NCBI GenBank assembly: GCA_039026235.1
Contig: JBCCMQ010000013.1
Coordinates: forward strand, 25,475 to 89,474
Length of the DNA: 64,000 bases
Origin: JBCCMQ01 sp039026235
Lineage (GTDB): Bacteria; Pseudomonadota; Alphaproteobacteria; Rhodobacterales; Rhodobacteraceae
Direction: 5' to 3'
Shown piece by piece: positions 16,205 to 24,643 of this stretch. The notes beneath the pieces are model-generated. The model was not told the DNA's origin. It saw only the letters and a program-made list of their open reading frames with translations, and searched no databases. Both the position numbers and the translations under genes were made by a program. Within the stretch, counting starts at the first letter, position 1. Every line of letters begins with the position of its first letter.

Positions 16205-16946
16205 AGCCCCACGCCAGTTTCCCAAGATCCGGACGCTCGGCGTGTGCGGCATCCTGGTGACATTTGCGGACAAGCTCAGCGAACCCGCGAACCGAGCCGC
16301 GCTTTCATTTCGCGCGACCGTGGATGTCGCCGACATCTCGGGCATTCAAGAGACATCCATGTCGCTGACATCGGTTTTCGTGGAATTTGATCCACTTGCG
16401 ATTGCGCATGACGAGATCATGGCCCGCCTGGCGGTCCTTTTGGACGAACGGGACTGGTACGCTGCGCCCTTGCCGGCAGGGCGCCAGCACTTTGCGATAC
16501 CCGCTGTCTTTAGTGGCACGCTTGCTCCGCAACTGGATGAAGCGGCAAAGGCTGCTGGCATTGCACGTGAGACGGCCATTGAGGATCTGACGCACACCAG
16601 GCTGCGCGTCATGACCATCGGCTTCGCCCCAGGCCAACCATATCTTGGCGAATTGCCCCCTGCGTGGAACATCCCGCGCCAGCAGGCTTTGACGCCCCAG
16701 GTGCCGCAGGGCGCAATTGTCGCGGCGATCCGTCAACTCGTGCTTTTCTCAGCCCCGAATTCCACGGGATGGCGCCATATCGGGCAGACAGCGTTCCAGA
16801 ATTTCAGGCCAGAGGCGGAGCGACCCTTTGCACTGTCACCCGGGGACGAAGTGAGTTTCTATCCAATAGAAGAAGGCATGTTGCAGGATATTCTGTCCGA
16901 GAATACGGACGGTCTTGGGGGCGCTGTGGTCGAGGCTCTTCCGTGA
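16194..16946 (+). CDS. pxpB: 5-oxoprolinase subunit PxpB
   Basis: A 250-residue protein of the KipI/allophanate hydrolase subunit 1 family. A cyclophilin-like C-terminal part carries FAPGQPYLGELPP and TGWRHIGQTA. It starts at GTG inside the end of the transporter gene and overlaps pxpC by 4 bp. With PxpA and PxpC it makes the ATP-dependent 5-oxoprolinase that opens 5-oxo-L-proline to L-glutamate in the cytoplasm. The order B, C, A is common. Confidence 0.92.
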   Translation: MTPEAPRQFPKIRTLGVCGILVTFADKLSEPANRAALSFRATVDVADISGIQETSMSLTSVFVEFDPLAIAHDEIMARLAVLLDERDWYAAPLPAGRQHFAIPAVFSGTLAPQLDEAAKAAGIARETAIEDLTHTRLRVMTIGFAPGQPYLGELPPAWNIPRQQALTPQVPQGAIVAAIRQLVLFSAPNSTGWRHIGQTAFQNFRPEAERPFALSPGDEVSFYPIEEGMLQDILSENTDGLGGAVVEALP

Positions 16947-17962
16947 CCGGCTTGAAAATCCATCGGGCAGGGCCGGGTGTGACGGTTCAAGACCTTGGAC
17001 GACCCGGCCACCTTGCGCGCGGTCTTTCCCGAAGCGGTGCGGCAGATACAATGGCGCTTTACGAAGCCGCCGCCCTGCTGCGGCAATCCCCCGGCAATGC
17101 GGTCGTTGAGATGGCCGGCACTGGGGGGCAGTTTGAGGTTTTGGGCACACCGGTGACGATTGCGCTGACCGGGGCCGAGATGCGCTGTTCGGTTAATGGA
17201 CGCGCACTCGCGTGGCACGGAACCCACCGTCTAGAGCCTGGTGAAATCCTAGAGATCGGTGGCGCAGTGGCGGGTCACTATGGCTATCTGGCCTTCGATG
17301 GCGGAATTCAGGTGGACATGGTCCTTGGGGCGCGGGCGGCGCACACGGTTGCGGGCATTGGTCAGGCGCTGACCACGCTTGCGGAATTGCCGCTTTCGCC
17401 CACCGGCCGTGCCGAAGACGGCCTTATGCTCGACGTACACGACCGGTTTTCGGGCGGGACCCTGCGGGTAGTGCGCAGCATGCAGACCAGCGCTTTCGCT
17501 GCAAAGGACGTGCAGCGTTTCGCCGAGACACGTTTTGTCCGGGACGCGCGCGGGAACCGGATGGGCGTGAGGCTGACCTCGGACGGGCCGGGCTTTGCGG
17601 CCGAGGGCGGCCTGAACGTGTTGTCAGAGGTTATCGTGACCGGCGACATCCAGGTGACAGGCGATGGCACGCCCTTTGTTCTGCTACCCGAAAGCCAAAC
17701 GACGGGCGGCTACCCGCGGATCGCGACGGTTATACCTGCCGACCTGCCGAAAATCGCTCAAGCGCCCGCAGGCGCCGAGATACGCTTTGAGTTTGTCGAC
17801 ATGGACGTTGCGGTCAGCGCCCAGCGCGGCTTTGTCGCGGGACTTGAAGGAATGGCTGGTGCAGTGCGCCCCCGCGTCCGGGACCCGCACACGATCCCGG
17901 ATCTGTTGTCCTACCAACTAATCAGCGGCGCCGTGGCCGGAAGCGAAGGAGACCCAGAATGA
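16943..17962 (+). CDS. pxpC: 5-oxoprolinase subunit PxpC
   Basis: A 339-residue protein of the biotin-dependent carboxyltransferase-like KipA/allophanate hydrolase subunit 2 family. The N-terminus has the characteristic GPGVTVQDLGRPGHLARGLSRSGAAD. LPESQTTGGYPRIATV lies in the second half. The start is GTG at 16943 in a GTGA overlap with the pxpB stop, and the end overlaps the pxpA start by 4 bp. This tight coupling is expected of subunits of one enzyme. Family length is about 310-340, so the protein is complete. Confidence 0.92.
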   Translation: MTGLKIHRAGPGVTVQDLGRPGHLARGLSRSGAADTMALYEAAALLRQSPGNAVVEMAGTGGQFEVLGTPVTIALTGAEMRCSVNGRALAWHGTHRLEPGEILEIGGAVAGHYGYLAFDGGIQVDMVLGARAAHTVAGIGQALTTLAELPLSPTGRAEDGLMLDVHDRFSGGTLRVVRSMQTSAFAAKDVQRFAETRFVRDARGNRMGVRLTSDGPGFAAEGGLNVLSEVIVTGDIQVTGDGTPFVLLPESQTTGGYPRIATVIPADLPKIAQAPAGAEIRFEFVDMDVAVSAQRGFVAGLEGMAGAVRPRVRDPHTIPDLLSYQLISGAVAGSEGDPE

Positions 17963-18720
17963 ACCGAACGGTCGATCTGAATGCAGACATGGGTGAGAGT
18001 TTCGGGCCCTGGGTCATGGGCCGCGATGGTGAGTTGATGGATACCATCACCTCGGCCAACATTGCCTGCGGGTTTCACGCAGGCGACGCTGACGTGATGG
18101 CCGAAACCATGGCAATGGCGGTTGCCAAGAACGTCGGGATCGGGTGCCATCCGGGTTTTCCGGACCTACAGGGGTTCGGGCGCCGGAGAATGCAGGTTCC
18201 ACACAAAACGCTCGGAAATTTTGTGCGGTATCAGCTCGGCGCATCGCTGGCCATGGCGGCTGCCGCAGGAAGCCACATTCGCCACCTGAAGCTGCACGGT
18301 GCCCTGGGTAACATGACTTCCGAAGACGAAGAGCTTGCCAAGCAGGCCTATGCGGCGGCGCTGGAAGTAAAGGGCGATCTGGTGATCATGGCCATGGCGG
18401 GTACCGCCCAGGAACATGCCGTTCAGGCACTTGGATGCCGCTATGCGGCCGAAATCTTCGCAGATAGGGCCTATAACGAAGATCTGACGCTGGTGGACCG
18501 CCGTCTCCCCGGCGCTGTCATCCACGACGCCGATGCCGCGGCGGCGTCCATGGTCGCCATGGTGACGGAAGGCGCCGTCATTACCGGATCAGGCAAAAGG
18601 GTGCCCAATCGCATCGATACGATCTGCTGTCATGGGGACACACCGGAAGCGGTCGAAATGGCCCGCGCAGTAAGATCATCTCTGGAAGCGGCTGGGGTTA
18701 CCGTGGCAGCTTTTGCTTAA
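17959..18720 (+). CDS. pxpA: 5-oxoprolinase subunit PxpA (LamB/YcsF family)
   Basis: A 253-residue protein beginning VDLNADMGESFGPW, the signature of the LamB/YcsF family, followed by ANIACGFHAGD and GCHPGFPDLQGFGRR. These segments hold the conserved acidic and His residues of the active site. It completes the 5-oxoprolinase operon. The last 23 bp overlap the end of the AbrB-family gene on the opposite strand. Confidence 0.94.
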   Translation: MNRTVDLNADMGESFGPWVMGRDGELMDTITSANIACGFHAGDADVMAETMAMAVAKNVGIGCHPGFPDLQGFGRRRMQVPHKTLGNFVRYQLGASLAMAAAAGSHIRHLKLHGALGNMTSEDEELAKQAYAAALEVKGDLVIMAMAGTAQEHAVQALGCRYAAEIFADRAYNEDLTLVDRRLPGAVIHDADAAAASMVAMVTEGAVITGSGKRVPNRIDTICCHGDTPEAVEMARAVRSSLEAAGVTVAAFA

Positions 18721-19780
18721 AGCTGCGGCGCAATAGCCGAAACACCAGTGGCGCGGCAAAGATCACCAAAACAATGCGTGCCACATGGTTTGTGGCGACA
18801 TAGGCGATGTCCTGATCCAAGGCCACGGCAAGCAGGCTCATCTCAGTCAAGCCTCCGGGTGAAAACGCCAAGAACACCTGGCTGATTGGTGCACCGGTCA
18901 CAAGAACCACGCATTCGGCTATGCCGAGTGCCACGAAGATTGCCAAAAGGGCTGCCCCACAGCCCAACACAAGATCGCGACGCACATCGGAAAACCGGGT
19001 ACCCACAAAACGCGTGCCGATGATTGTGCCGACGCTAATCTGGGCCAGGACCACAATTAGGGTTGGGGGCGGGGTCGTGACGACCTCTGTCATATAGGCC
19101 ACGCTCGAAAGCACCATGGGCCCCAACAGGTTCGGCGCCGGAAATCGCAGCGCCCGGCCGAGAAGAACCCCCGCCAGCGCGCACACAAGAAGTGCTGCCG
19201 CTTGCAACAGGGACACATCCACAAAGCCGATCCAGGTGGCCGTACCACCCCCGGACCTGACACCCAGAAACAGCCCGAAGAAAAGCGCGACAAAGCTGAC
19301 GACGAACAGAATCCGGATGGCGTGGGCCATGGCGATCTTGCGGTCATCGCCGCCAGCTTCTTCACCTAGCATGATCATTTCGTTGAAGCCGCCTGGCATT
19401 GCGGAAAAATAGGCGGTCACGCGATCGTAGCCGCCTATGCGCCTGTAGAAGACGAATGACGTTGCTCCAGCTATGAGAATAAACAATGGCAGCGTCAAAA
19501 GGGTCACAACCCATTCGCCGAGACGGCTGAAGACCTCGGGCTGGAACCCGGATCCGAGCATAAGGCCGATCACGGGGATAACCAACGGGCGGAGTACAAC
19601 CGGACAGGCCACCGGCGCACCAGCCAGCGAAAGCGCTGTATTGGCAATCATCGGGCCCAGCATCCAAGGTAGCGGCAAGCCGATCATCGTGGCCACCCAG
19701 CCGGCGACAACGCCTGCCGCGAGCGCCAGCGCGTAGCGCGACCAGGCGACGCCGGTCCCTGGGCTGTCGCGGTTTTCCAT
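18698..19780 (-). CDS. AbrB-family (ammonia monooxygenase-like) membrane protein
   Basis: About 360 residues with two related halves of hydrophobic helices, as in the AbrB/AmoA-like membrane family. Each half carries the paired motifs GLPLPWMLGPMIA / PAPNLLGPMVLS and AMPGGFNEMIML / FSPGGLTEMSLL. The internal repeat supports a transporter-like inverted or tandem fold. The function of the family is poorly known, but members often sit near organic-acid genes. The start ATG at 19780 fits the family N-terminus; a longer reading to 20146 would add soluble sequence that lies over the divergent ubiG-like gene. Confidence 0.82.
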   Translation of the reverse strand: MENRDSPGTGVAWSRYALALAAGVVAGWVATMIGLPLPWMLGPMIANTALSLAGAPVACPVVLRPLVIPVIGLMLGSGFQPEVFSRLGEWVVTLLTLPLFILIAGATSFVFYRRIGGYDRVTAYFSAMPGGFNEMIMLGEEAGGDDRKIAMAHAIRILFVVSFVALFFGLFLGVRSGGGTATWIGFVDVSLLQAAALLVCALAGVLLGRALRFPAPNLLGPMVLSSVAYMTEVVTTPPPTLIVVLAQISVGTIIGTRFVGTRFSDVRRDLVLGCGAALLAIFVALGIAECVVLVTGAPISQVFLAFSPGGLTEMSLLAVALDQDIAYVATNHVARIVLVIFAAPLVFRLLRRSFKQKLPR

Positions 19781-19867
19781 GCGGGCGTTCTGACACGCCA
19801 GCGGAAGATTGGAAACCGATGCCACCGAGGTCGCTTTCCTCTGCTTAGAACGCACTAGGTGTGCCAA

Positions 19868-20587
19868 ATGAGCAATCCGGTGCAACGAAACGACCTGTCG
19901 ATCTACGACGCCGAAGCGGACGGGTGGTGGGACGCCGACACCCGCTGGGTCCGCACGCTGCACAACATGGTGCCCGCAAGGTTGCGGTACTTCGATACAC
20001 TGGTGGATTGGGAAGATCGCGACGTTCTTGATCTTGGCTGCGCCGGGGGATTTATGGCCGAAGCCCTTGCACGCCGCAATGCGCGGGTGACGGGCATCGA
20101 TCCGGCGACCAAGGCGATTGATGCGGCTCGGCGCCACGCGGACCACGAAGGGCTTTCAATCCGCTATGACGTCGGCACGGGAGAAATGCTGCCCTATGGC
20201 AGCGAAAGCTTCGACCGCGTCGTCTGCGTGGATGTGTTGGAACACGTCGACGATCTTGGGAAGGTTCTTGCCCAGGTGGCGCGCGTTCTGCGCCCCGGCG
20301 GCTATTTCCTATTCGACACCATCAACCGGAACCTTCTGTCCCGCCTTGCTGTGGTGACCATGGCCGAGGACATATTGCGCTTGCTGCCCCGCGGAACCCA
20401 CGACCCTGCCAAATTTATCCGCCCGGGTGAACTCAAAAGCGCTTTGACCAAGGCCGGCCTGACCTGCGGAGCCATGGCAGGCCTTGGGCCTAGCGGGATA
20501 AATTCCAAGGGTGATCTGACCTTCGGGCGGCATCCGGGAACGCTGATCGTCTACATGGGCACCGCAGAGAAGGCCGCCGCAACATAG
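19868..20587 (+). CDS. UbiG-like SAM-dependent O-methyltransferase
   Basis: A 239-residue class I methyltransferase. Motif I is VLDLGCAGGFMAEALA, followed by GIDPATKAIDAARRHA and the acidic CVDVLEHVDD. The text NPVQRNDLSIYDAEADGWWD, HNMVPARLRYFD and the late GTHDPAKFIRPGEL resemble UbiG, which performs the two O-methylations of ubiquinone synthesis. There are no ubiquinone genes around, so it may be a paralogue with another acceptor. The start at ATG 19868 follows AGGTG at good spacing; GTG at 19859 would add three residues. Confidence 0.75.
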   Translation: MSNPVQRNDLSIYDAEADGWWDADTRWVRTLHNMVPARLRYFDTLVDWEDRDVLDLGCAGGFMAEALARRNARVTGIDPATKAIDAARRHADHEGLSIRYDVGTGEMLPYGSESFDRVVCVDVLEHVDDLGKVLAQVARVLRPGGYFLFDTINRNLLSRLAVVTMAEDILRLLPRGTHDPAKFIRPGELKSALTKAGLTCGAMAGLGPSGINSKGDLTFGRHPGTLIVYMGTAEKAAAT

Positions 20588-20680
20588 GAATTGCCCAAGA
20601 TTTGAGCAGCTTACCGGCGTGGGCGGGGCCAAAAAACCAGATCATTTGCCAGCTATTGGATTTTCGCTAGTGTCGGAGCA

Positions 20681-22108
20681 ATGGGCGAACCGCCGAAATT
20701 CTTTGATGAAATGCGCGGACAAGGCGACACACCGCGTGCGCCCTACGGGTCGTTTTACGATTGGTTCGGTGGCGAAGACCTCAAGCGCCTCAAGCAGAAA
20801 TCTGCCGAAGCCGAGCAATTCTTCCGTCGGACGGGCATAACGTTCAACGTCTACGGTGAGGCCGAGGCGGATGAGCGCTTGATCCCCTTCGATATCGTGC
20901 CGCGCATCTTGTCAGCAGCCGAATGGACCAAGCTGTCAAAGGGCATCGAACAGCGGGTTCGTGCCATCAACGCGTTTCTTTACGATATCTACCACCGGCA
21001 AGAGATTCTGCGGGCAGGCCGCATCCCGGTCGAGCTGGTGGCAAACAACGATGCCTTCCTGCCGGAAATGATTGGCGTTACGCCGCCCGGGGGCGTTTAC
21101 ACGCATATCGTCGGCACCGATCTGGTGCGAACAGGCGAAAACCAGTTCTACGTCCTGGAAGACAACGCGCGTACGCCGTCGGGTGTCAGCTATATGCTCG
21201 AAAACCGGGAAACCATGCTTCAGATGTTTCCCGAACTCTTCAGCCGCATCAAGGTTCAGCAGGTATCCAATTATCCGATGCGGTTGCGTCGGTCCTTGGC
21301 AGCCACCGCGCCCCGCGCAGCATCGAAAAAGCCGGTGCTGGCCGTGCTTACGCCCGGCATACACAACTCTGCCTATTTCGAGCACGCATTCCTTGCCGAC
21401 CAGATGGGGGCAGAACTGATCGAAGGCCATGATCTTCGGGTTGTGGATGGTCGGATCGCGATGCGGACCACGCGCGGCTACAAAGCGATTGATGTCATCT
21501 ACCGACGGGTCGATGACGAGTTTTTGGACCCGCTGACTTTCCGGCCCGAAAGCCTGCTTGGTGCCCCTGGGGTGATGGATGTCTACCGCGCCGGCGGCAT
21601 CACCATCGCGAATGCGCCGGGCACTGGCATCGCCGATGACAAGGCGATCTACAGCTACATGCCCGATATCGTCGAGTTTTATACCGGCGAGAAGGCGATC
21701 TTGGAGAACGTGCCGACCTGGCGATGTTCCGAACCGGAAAGTCTGGCTTATGTTCTCGATCATCTGGACGAGTTGGTGGTGAAAGAGGTCCATGGATCGG
21801 GCGGCTACGGTATGCTTGTCGGACCGGCGGCCTCAAAGAAAGAGATTGCGACTTTCCGAGCCAAGCTGAGTGCCCGGCCTGGCAACTACATCGCCCAACC
21901 GACGCTTGCTCTTTCGACGGTTCCCATTCTGACATCCAAGGGACTGGCGCCGCGCCACGTGGATCTGCGGCCGTTTGTTTTGGTGTCGCCCGACCGCATT
22001 GACATAACGCCGGGCGGACTGACCCGCGTTGCGCTGAAGCAGGGTTCCCTGGTTGTGAATTCCAGCCAAGGCGGCGGCACCAAAGACACTTGGGTCCTGG
22101 AGGAGTAA
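20681..22108 (+). CDS. Circularly permuted ATP-grasp protein (DUF404/407)
   Basis: A 475-residue circularly permuted ATP-grasp ligase. Recognisable segments are the N-terminal AEWTKLSKGIEQRVRAINAFLYDIYH, the central VLEDNARTPSGVSYMLENR, and KEVHGSGGYGMLVGPAASK followed by DLRPFVL in the C-terminal part. It is the first gene of the Anbu operon. ATP-grasp enzymes join a carboxylate to an amine or thiol, and here a peptide tag or peptide-like product has been proposed but not settled for the family. The start has CGGAG directly upstream. Confidence 0.9.
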   Translation: MGEPPKFFDEMRGQGDTPRAPYGSFYDWFGGEDLKRLKQKSAEAEQFFRRTGITFNVYGEAEADERLIPFDIVPRILSAAEWTKLSKGIEQRVRAINAFLYDIYHRQEILRAGRIPVELVANNDAFLPEMIGVTPPGGVYTHIVGTDLVRTGENQFYVLEDNARTPSGVSYMLENRETMLQMFPELFSRIKVQQVSNYPMRLRRSLAATAPRAASKKPVLAVLTPGIHNSAYFEHAFLADQMGAELIEGHDLRVVDGRIAMRTTRGYKAIDVIYRRVDDEFLDPLTFRPESLLGAPGVMDVYRAGGITIANAPGTGIADDKAIYSYMPDIVEFYTGEKAILENVPTWRCSEPESLAYVLDHLDELVVKEVHGSGGYGMLVGPAASKKEIATFRAKLSARPGNYIAQPTLALSTVPILTSKGLAPRHVDLRPFVLVSPDRIDITPGGLTRVALKQGSLVVNSSQGGGTKDTWVLEE

Positions 22109-22110
22109 GC

Positions 22111-23052
22111 GTGCTCGGGAAGACAGCGGGCGGCCTTTACTGGATGTTCCGGTTTCTTGAGCGGTCAGAGAATACCGCACGCCTGATCGAGGCAGGATTT
22201 CGGATCGCCCTGACGCGACCGCTCAGCGCCGAGGATGAATGGGCGTCCATTCTTGATACGATCGGCGTCAGGTCCGCCTATCTTGATCGCCGCGAGACTA
22301 TTGATGCCGCGGGTGTTGTTGATTTCCTGCTACGCGACAAGAACAATCCGACCAGCATTATGTCGGCTATACAGAATGCCCGCGATAATGCCCGCCTTGT
22401 CCGGATCGCCTTGACCCGCGAGGTCTGGGAAGCAACGAATGAGTGCTGGATCACACTCAGCGACGCCCTGAAGCGTCCCGTTCGCGACCGCGATCTTCCC
22501 AGTGTTCTGTCGCTTATTCGCCATCAGTCAGCCCAGGTGCGCGGCGCGCTGCATGGGACGATGCTGCGGAACGATCTTTACAATTTTTGCCGGCTGGGCA
22601 CGTTTATCGAACGGGGCGATAACACGGCCAGGATTCTTGACGTCAAATACTACGTCCTTTTGCCGTCGCTGGCGCAGATCGGATCGTCGCTTGACAACGT
22701 GCAGTGGGAGACGATCCTGCGCTCTGTCGGCGGGCAGCGTGCTTACCGGTTCCTGCACGGTGGCGATGTCAGCCCGCCAGGCATTGCAGAGTTCATGATC
22801 CTTGACGGTCGCATGCCCAGGTCCCTGTCGTTTTGCACAGCCAAGATCGCCGACAACCTGGGATATCTAGAGATGGACTATGGGCAGAGAGTTCAAAGCC
22901 ATGACCAGGTTGGCCGCATGAAGGGCGCGCTGGTCGGTACGACCATCGAGCAGGTCTTTGAATATGGCCTGCACGAATTCCTGCTCGACTTTCTTGCCGA
23001 TATGGCACGCCTTGGCGCAAGCATCGAAGAAGACTATCGGTTCATCAGTTAG
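22111..23052 (+). CDS. Alpha-E domain protein (DUF403)
   Basis: A 313-residue helical alpha-E domain protein starting LGKTAGGLYWMFRFLERSENTARLIEAG, the standard N-terminus of this family. It begins at GTG 22111, two bases after the ATP-grasp stop, with GGAGGAG placed across the end of that gene. It is a constant partner of the permuted ATP-grasp and transglutaminase proteins in Anbu operons, where it may act as a helical scaffold. The biochemical role is unknown. Confidence 0.9.
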   Translation: MLGKTAGGLYWMFRFLERSENTARLIEAGFRIALTRPLSAEDEWASILDTIGVRSAYLDRRETIDAAGVVDFLLRDKNNPTSIMSAIQNARDNARLVRIALTREVWEATNECWITLSDALKRPVRDRDLPSVLSLIRHQSAQVRGALHGTMLRNDLYNFCRLGTFIERGDNTARILDVKYYVLLPSLAQIGSSLDNVQWETILRSVGGQRAYRFLHGGDVSPPGIAEFMILDGRMPRSLSFCTAKIADNLGYLEMDYGQRVQSHDQVGRMKGALVGTTIEQVFEYGLHEFLLDFLADMARLGASIEEDYRFIS

Positions 23053-23056
23053 ACGC

Positions 23057-23860
23057 ATGCAACTTTCGATCAGGCATAGCACCAAATATACATTTGAAGG
23101 CGAAGGCGCCTATGGGCTTCAGGAACTGCGGCTCACACCGAAAAGCCGGCCGTCGCAGAACGTGCTGAACTGGCAGACCGAGGTCGAAGGCGGCAAGATC
23201 GAGTTACAATTCGAAGATCAGCATGCGAACACGGTACTTCTGGTCAGCTTCGACGGCAGCAGTGCCAGCCTGCAGATCACCTGTTCAGGCGAAGTCGTGA
23301 CCAACGATATCGCGGGAATTCTGGGCCGGCACGGGGGGTTCGCACCGCTCTGGTACTTTCGCCGCAATACAAAGCGTACGGCACCCGGCCCATTGATCCG
23401 CAAGCTTGTGCGAGAGGTGCGGGAGGATGAGAGCGATCCCATTGCGCGTTTGCACCGCCTGTCCAGTCGTATCCGATCGCTTGTAAGCTATGAAACCGGA
23501 ACCACGACCGTACACACGACCGCTGAGGAAGCGCTAGACCAGGCCAAGGGTGTTTGCCAGGATCATGCACAGATCTTCGTCTCGGCGTCCCGGCTGCTTG
23601 GACTGTCGTCTCGCTATGTCTCGGGATATCTTATGATGGATGACCGGGTGGATCAGGACGCAACCCACGCCTGGGCCGAGACCCATGTGGAAGGTATCGG
23701 CTGGGTGGCCTTTGATGTCTCAAACGGGATCTCGCCTGACGAACGCTATGTCAGGGTCGCCACGGGCTTGGATTACTCTGAAGCGGCGCCTGTCTCTGGC
23801 ATGCGATGGGGCAACCAAAACAAAGAACGACTTGCCGTATCCCTTCAAGTTGCGCAGTGA
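23057..23860 (+). CDS. Transglutaminase-like cysteine protease
   Basis: A 267-residue protein. The N-terminal half is the beta-rich bacterial transglutaminase-like domain (SIRHSTKYTFEG). The catalytic core has C167 in KGVCQDHA, H204 in ATHAWAE and D220 in GWVAFDVSNG, a complete Cys-His-Asp triad. There is no signal peptide. The gene starts 4 bp after the alpha-E gene, and 33 bp separate it from the Anbu gene. Family members probably act as amidases or peptidases. Confidence 0.9.
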   Translation: MQLSIRHSTKYTFEGEGAYGLQELRLTPKSRPSQNVLNWQTEVEGGKIELQFEDQHANTVLLVSFDGSSASLQITCSGEVVTNDIAGILGRHGGFAPLWYFRRNTKRTAPGPLIRKLVREVREDESDPIARLHRLSSRIRSLVSYETGTTTVHTTAEEALDQAKGVCQDHAQIFVSASRLLGLSSRYVSGYLMMDDRVDQDATHAWAETHVEGIGWVAFDVSNGISPDERYVRVATGLDYSEAAPVSGMRWGNQNKERLAVSLQVAQ

Positions 23861-23893
23861 TACGGAACGCACGCTGGAAATATCAGGCACTCA

Positions 23894-24643
23894 ATGACTT
23901 ATTGCGTCGGTTTACGGCTCAACCGCGGCCTCGTTTTCATGTCGGACACCCGGACGAACGCCGGTGTGGACAACATTTCAACGTTTCGAAAGATGCACCT
24001 TTGGTCGATCCCAAAGGATCGTTGCATTTTTCTGATGACCGCCGGAAACCTGGCCACCACCCAGGCCGTAGTCAGCATCCTTGAAGAACGCGGCAAGGCG
24101 GCTGGCGATCGCAGCCCATCGGTCCTTGAACAAGCGTCCATGTTTCAGGTCGCGCGTTTGGTTGGGGCGACCTTGAGGGAGGTTATCGGAGAGGCCCGGC
24201 GCGAGGGACAAGAAGCGGATTCGTCGTTTAACGCCACAATGATTGTCGGCGGTCAGATCGGCAAAGGCAAGCAACGGCTTTTTCTGGTCTATCCCGAAGG
24301 CAACTTTATCGAAGCGTCGGCAGACACCCCCTTCTTTCAGATCGGCGAAACCAAATACGGAAAGCCCATTTTGGTGCGTGCCTATGATCCCGAGATGGAA
24401 TTCGAAGATGCGATCAAACTGCTGCTTGTGTCCTTTGACAGCACCATCAAGGCGAACCTGTCCGTGGATCTGCCCATCGATTTCCAGGTCTATGAAGACG
24501 GCACACTAATCCCGGGCCCTTCGGGCCGCATTGAGCGGGAAGACAAATACTATCGTACGATTTCGGACGTCTGGGGCGACGCTCTGAGGGCCGCATTCGA
24601 CAGCCTTCCCGATTTCGAAATGCCCGGTGAAGGCGACGCTTAA
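23894..24643 (+). CDS. Anbu proteasome-homologue peptidase (BPH)
   Basis: A 249-residue Ntn-hydrolase of the Anbu (ancestral beta-subunit) family. It begins MTYCVGLRLNRGLVFMSDTR; removal of Met exposes Thr as the presumed nucleophile, with a conserved Asp in the SDTR segment and Lys in STFRKMHL. Anbu proteins assemble into open helical or ring-like particles distinct from HslV and the 20S proteasome. The three upstream genes are the standard partners. Its stop codon overlaps the opposite-strand kinase stop. Substrates remain unknown for the family. Confidence 0.93.
   Translation: MTYCVGLRLNRGLVFMSDTRTNAGVDNISTFRKMHLWSIPKDRCIFLMTAGNLATTQAVVSILEERGKAAGDRSPSVLEQASMFQVARLVGATLREVIGEARREGQEADSSFNATMIVGGQIGKGKQRLFLVYPEGNFIEASADTPFFQIGETKYGKPILVRAYDPEMEFEDAIKLLLVSFDSTIKANLSVDLPIDFQVYEDGTLIPGPSGRIEREDKYYRTISDVWGDALRAAFDSLPDFEMPGEGDA

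Noticed and set aside
15251..16345. A 364-codon open frame opposite the BASS transporter
   Set aside because: It is Gln/Arg-rich with no domain and is antisense to a membrane protein with clear family motifs.
19781..20146. N-terminal extension of the AbrB-family protein
   Set aside because: It would lie over the divergent methyltransferase gene and add a soluble stretch not seen in the family.
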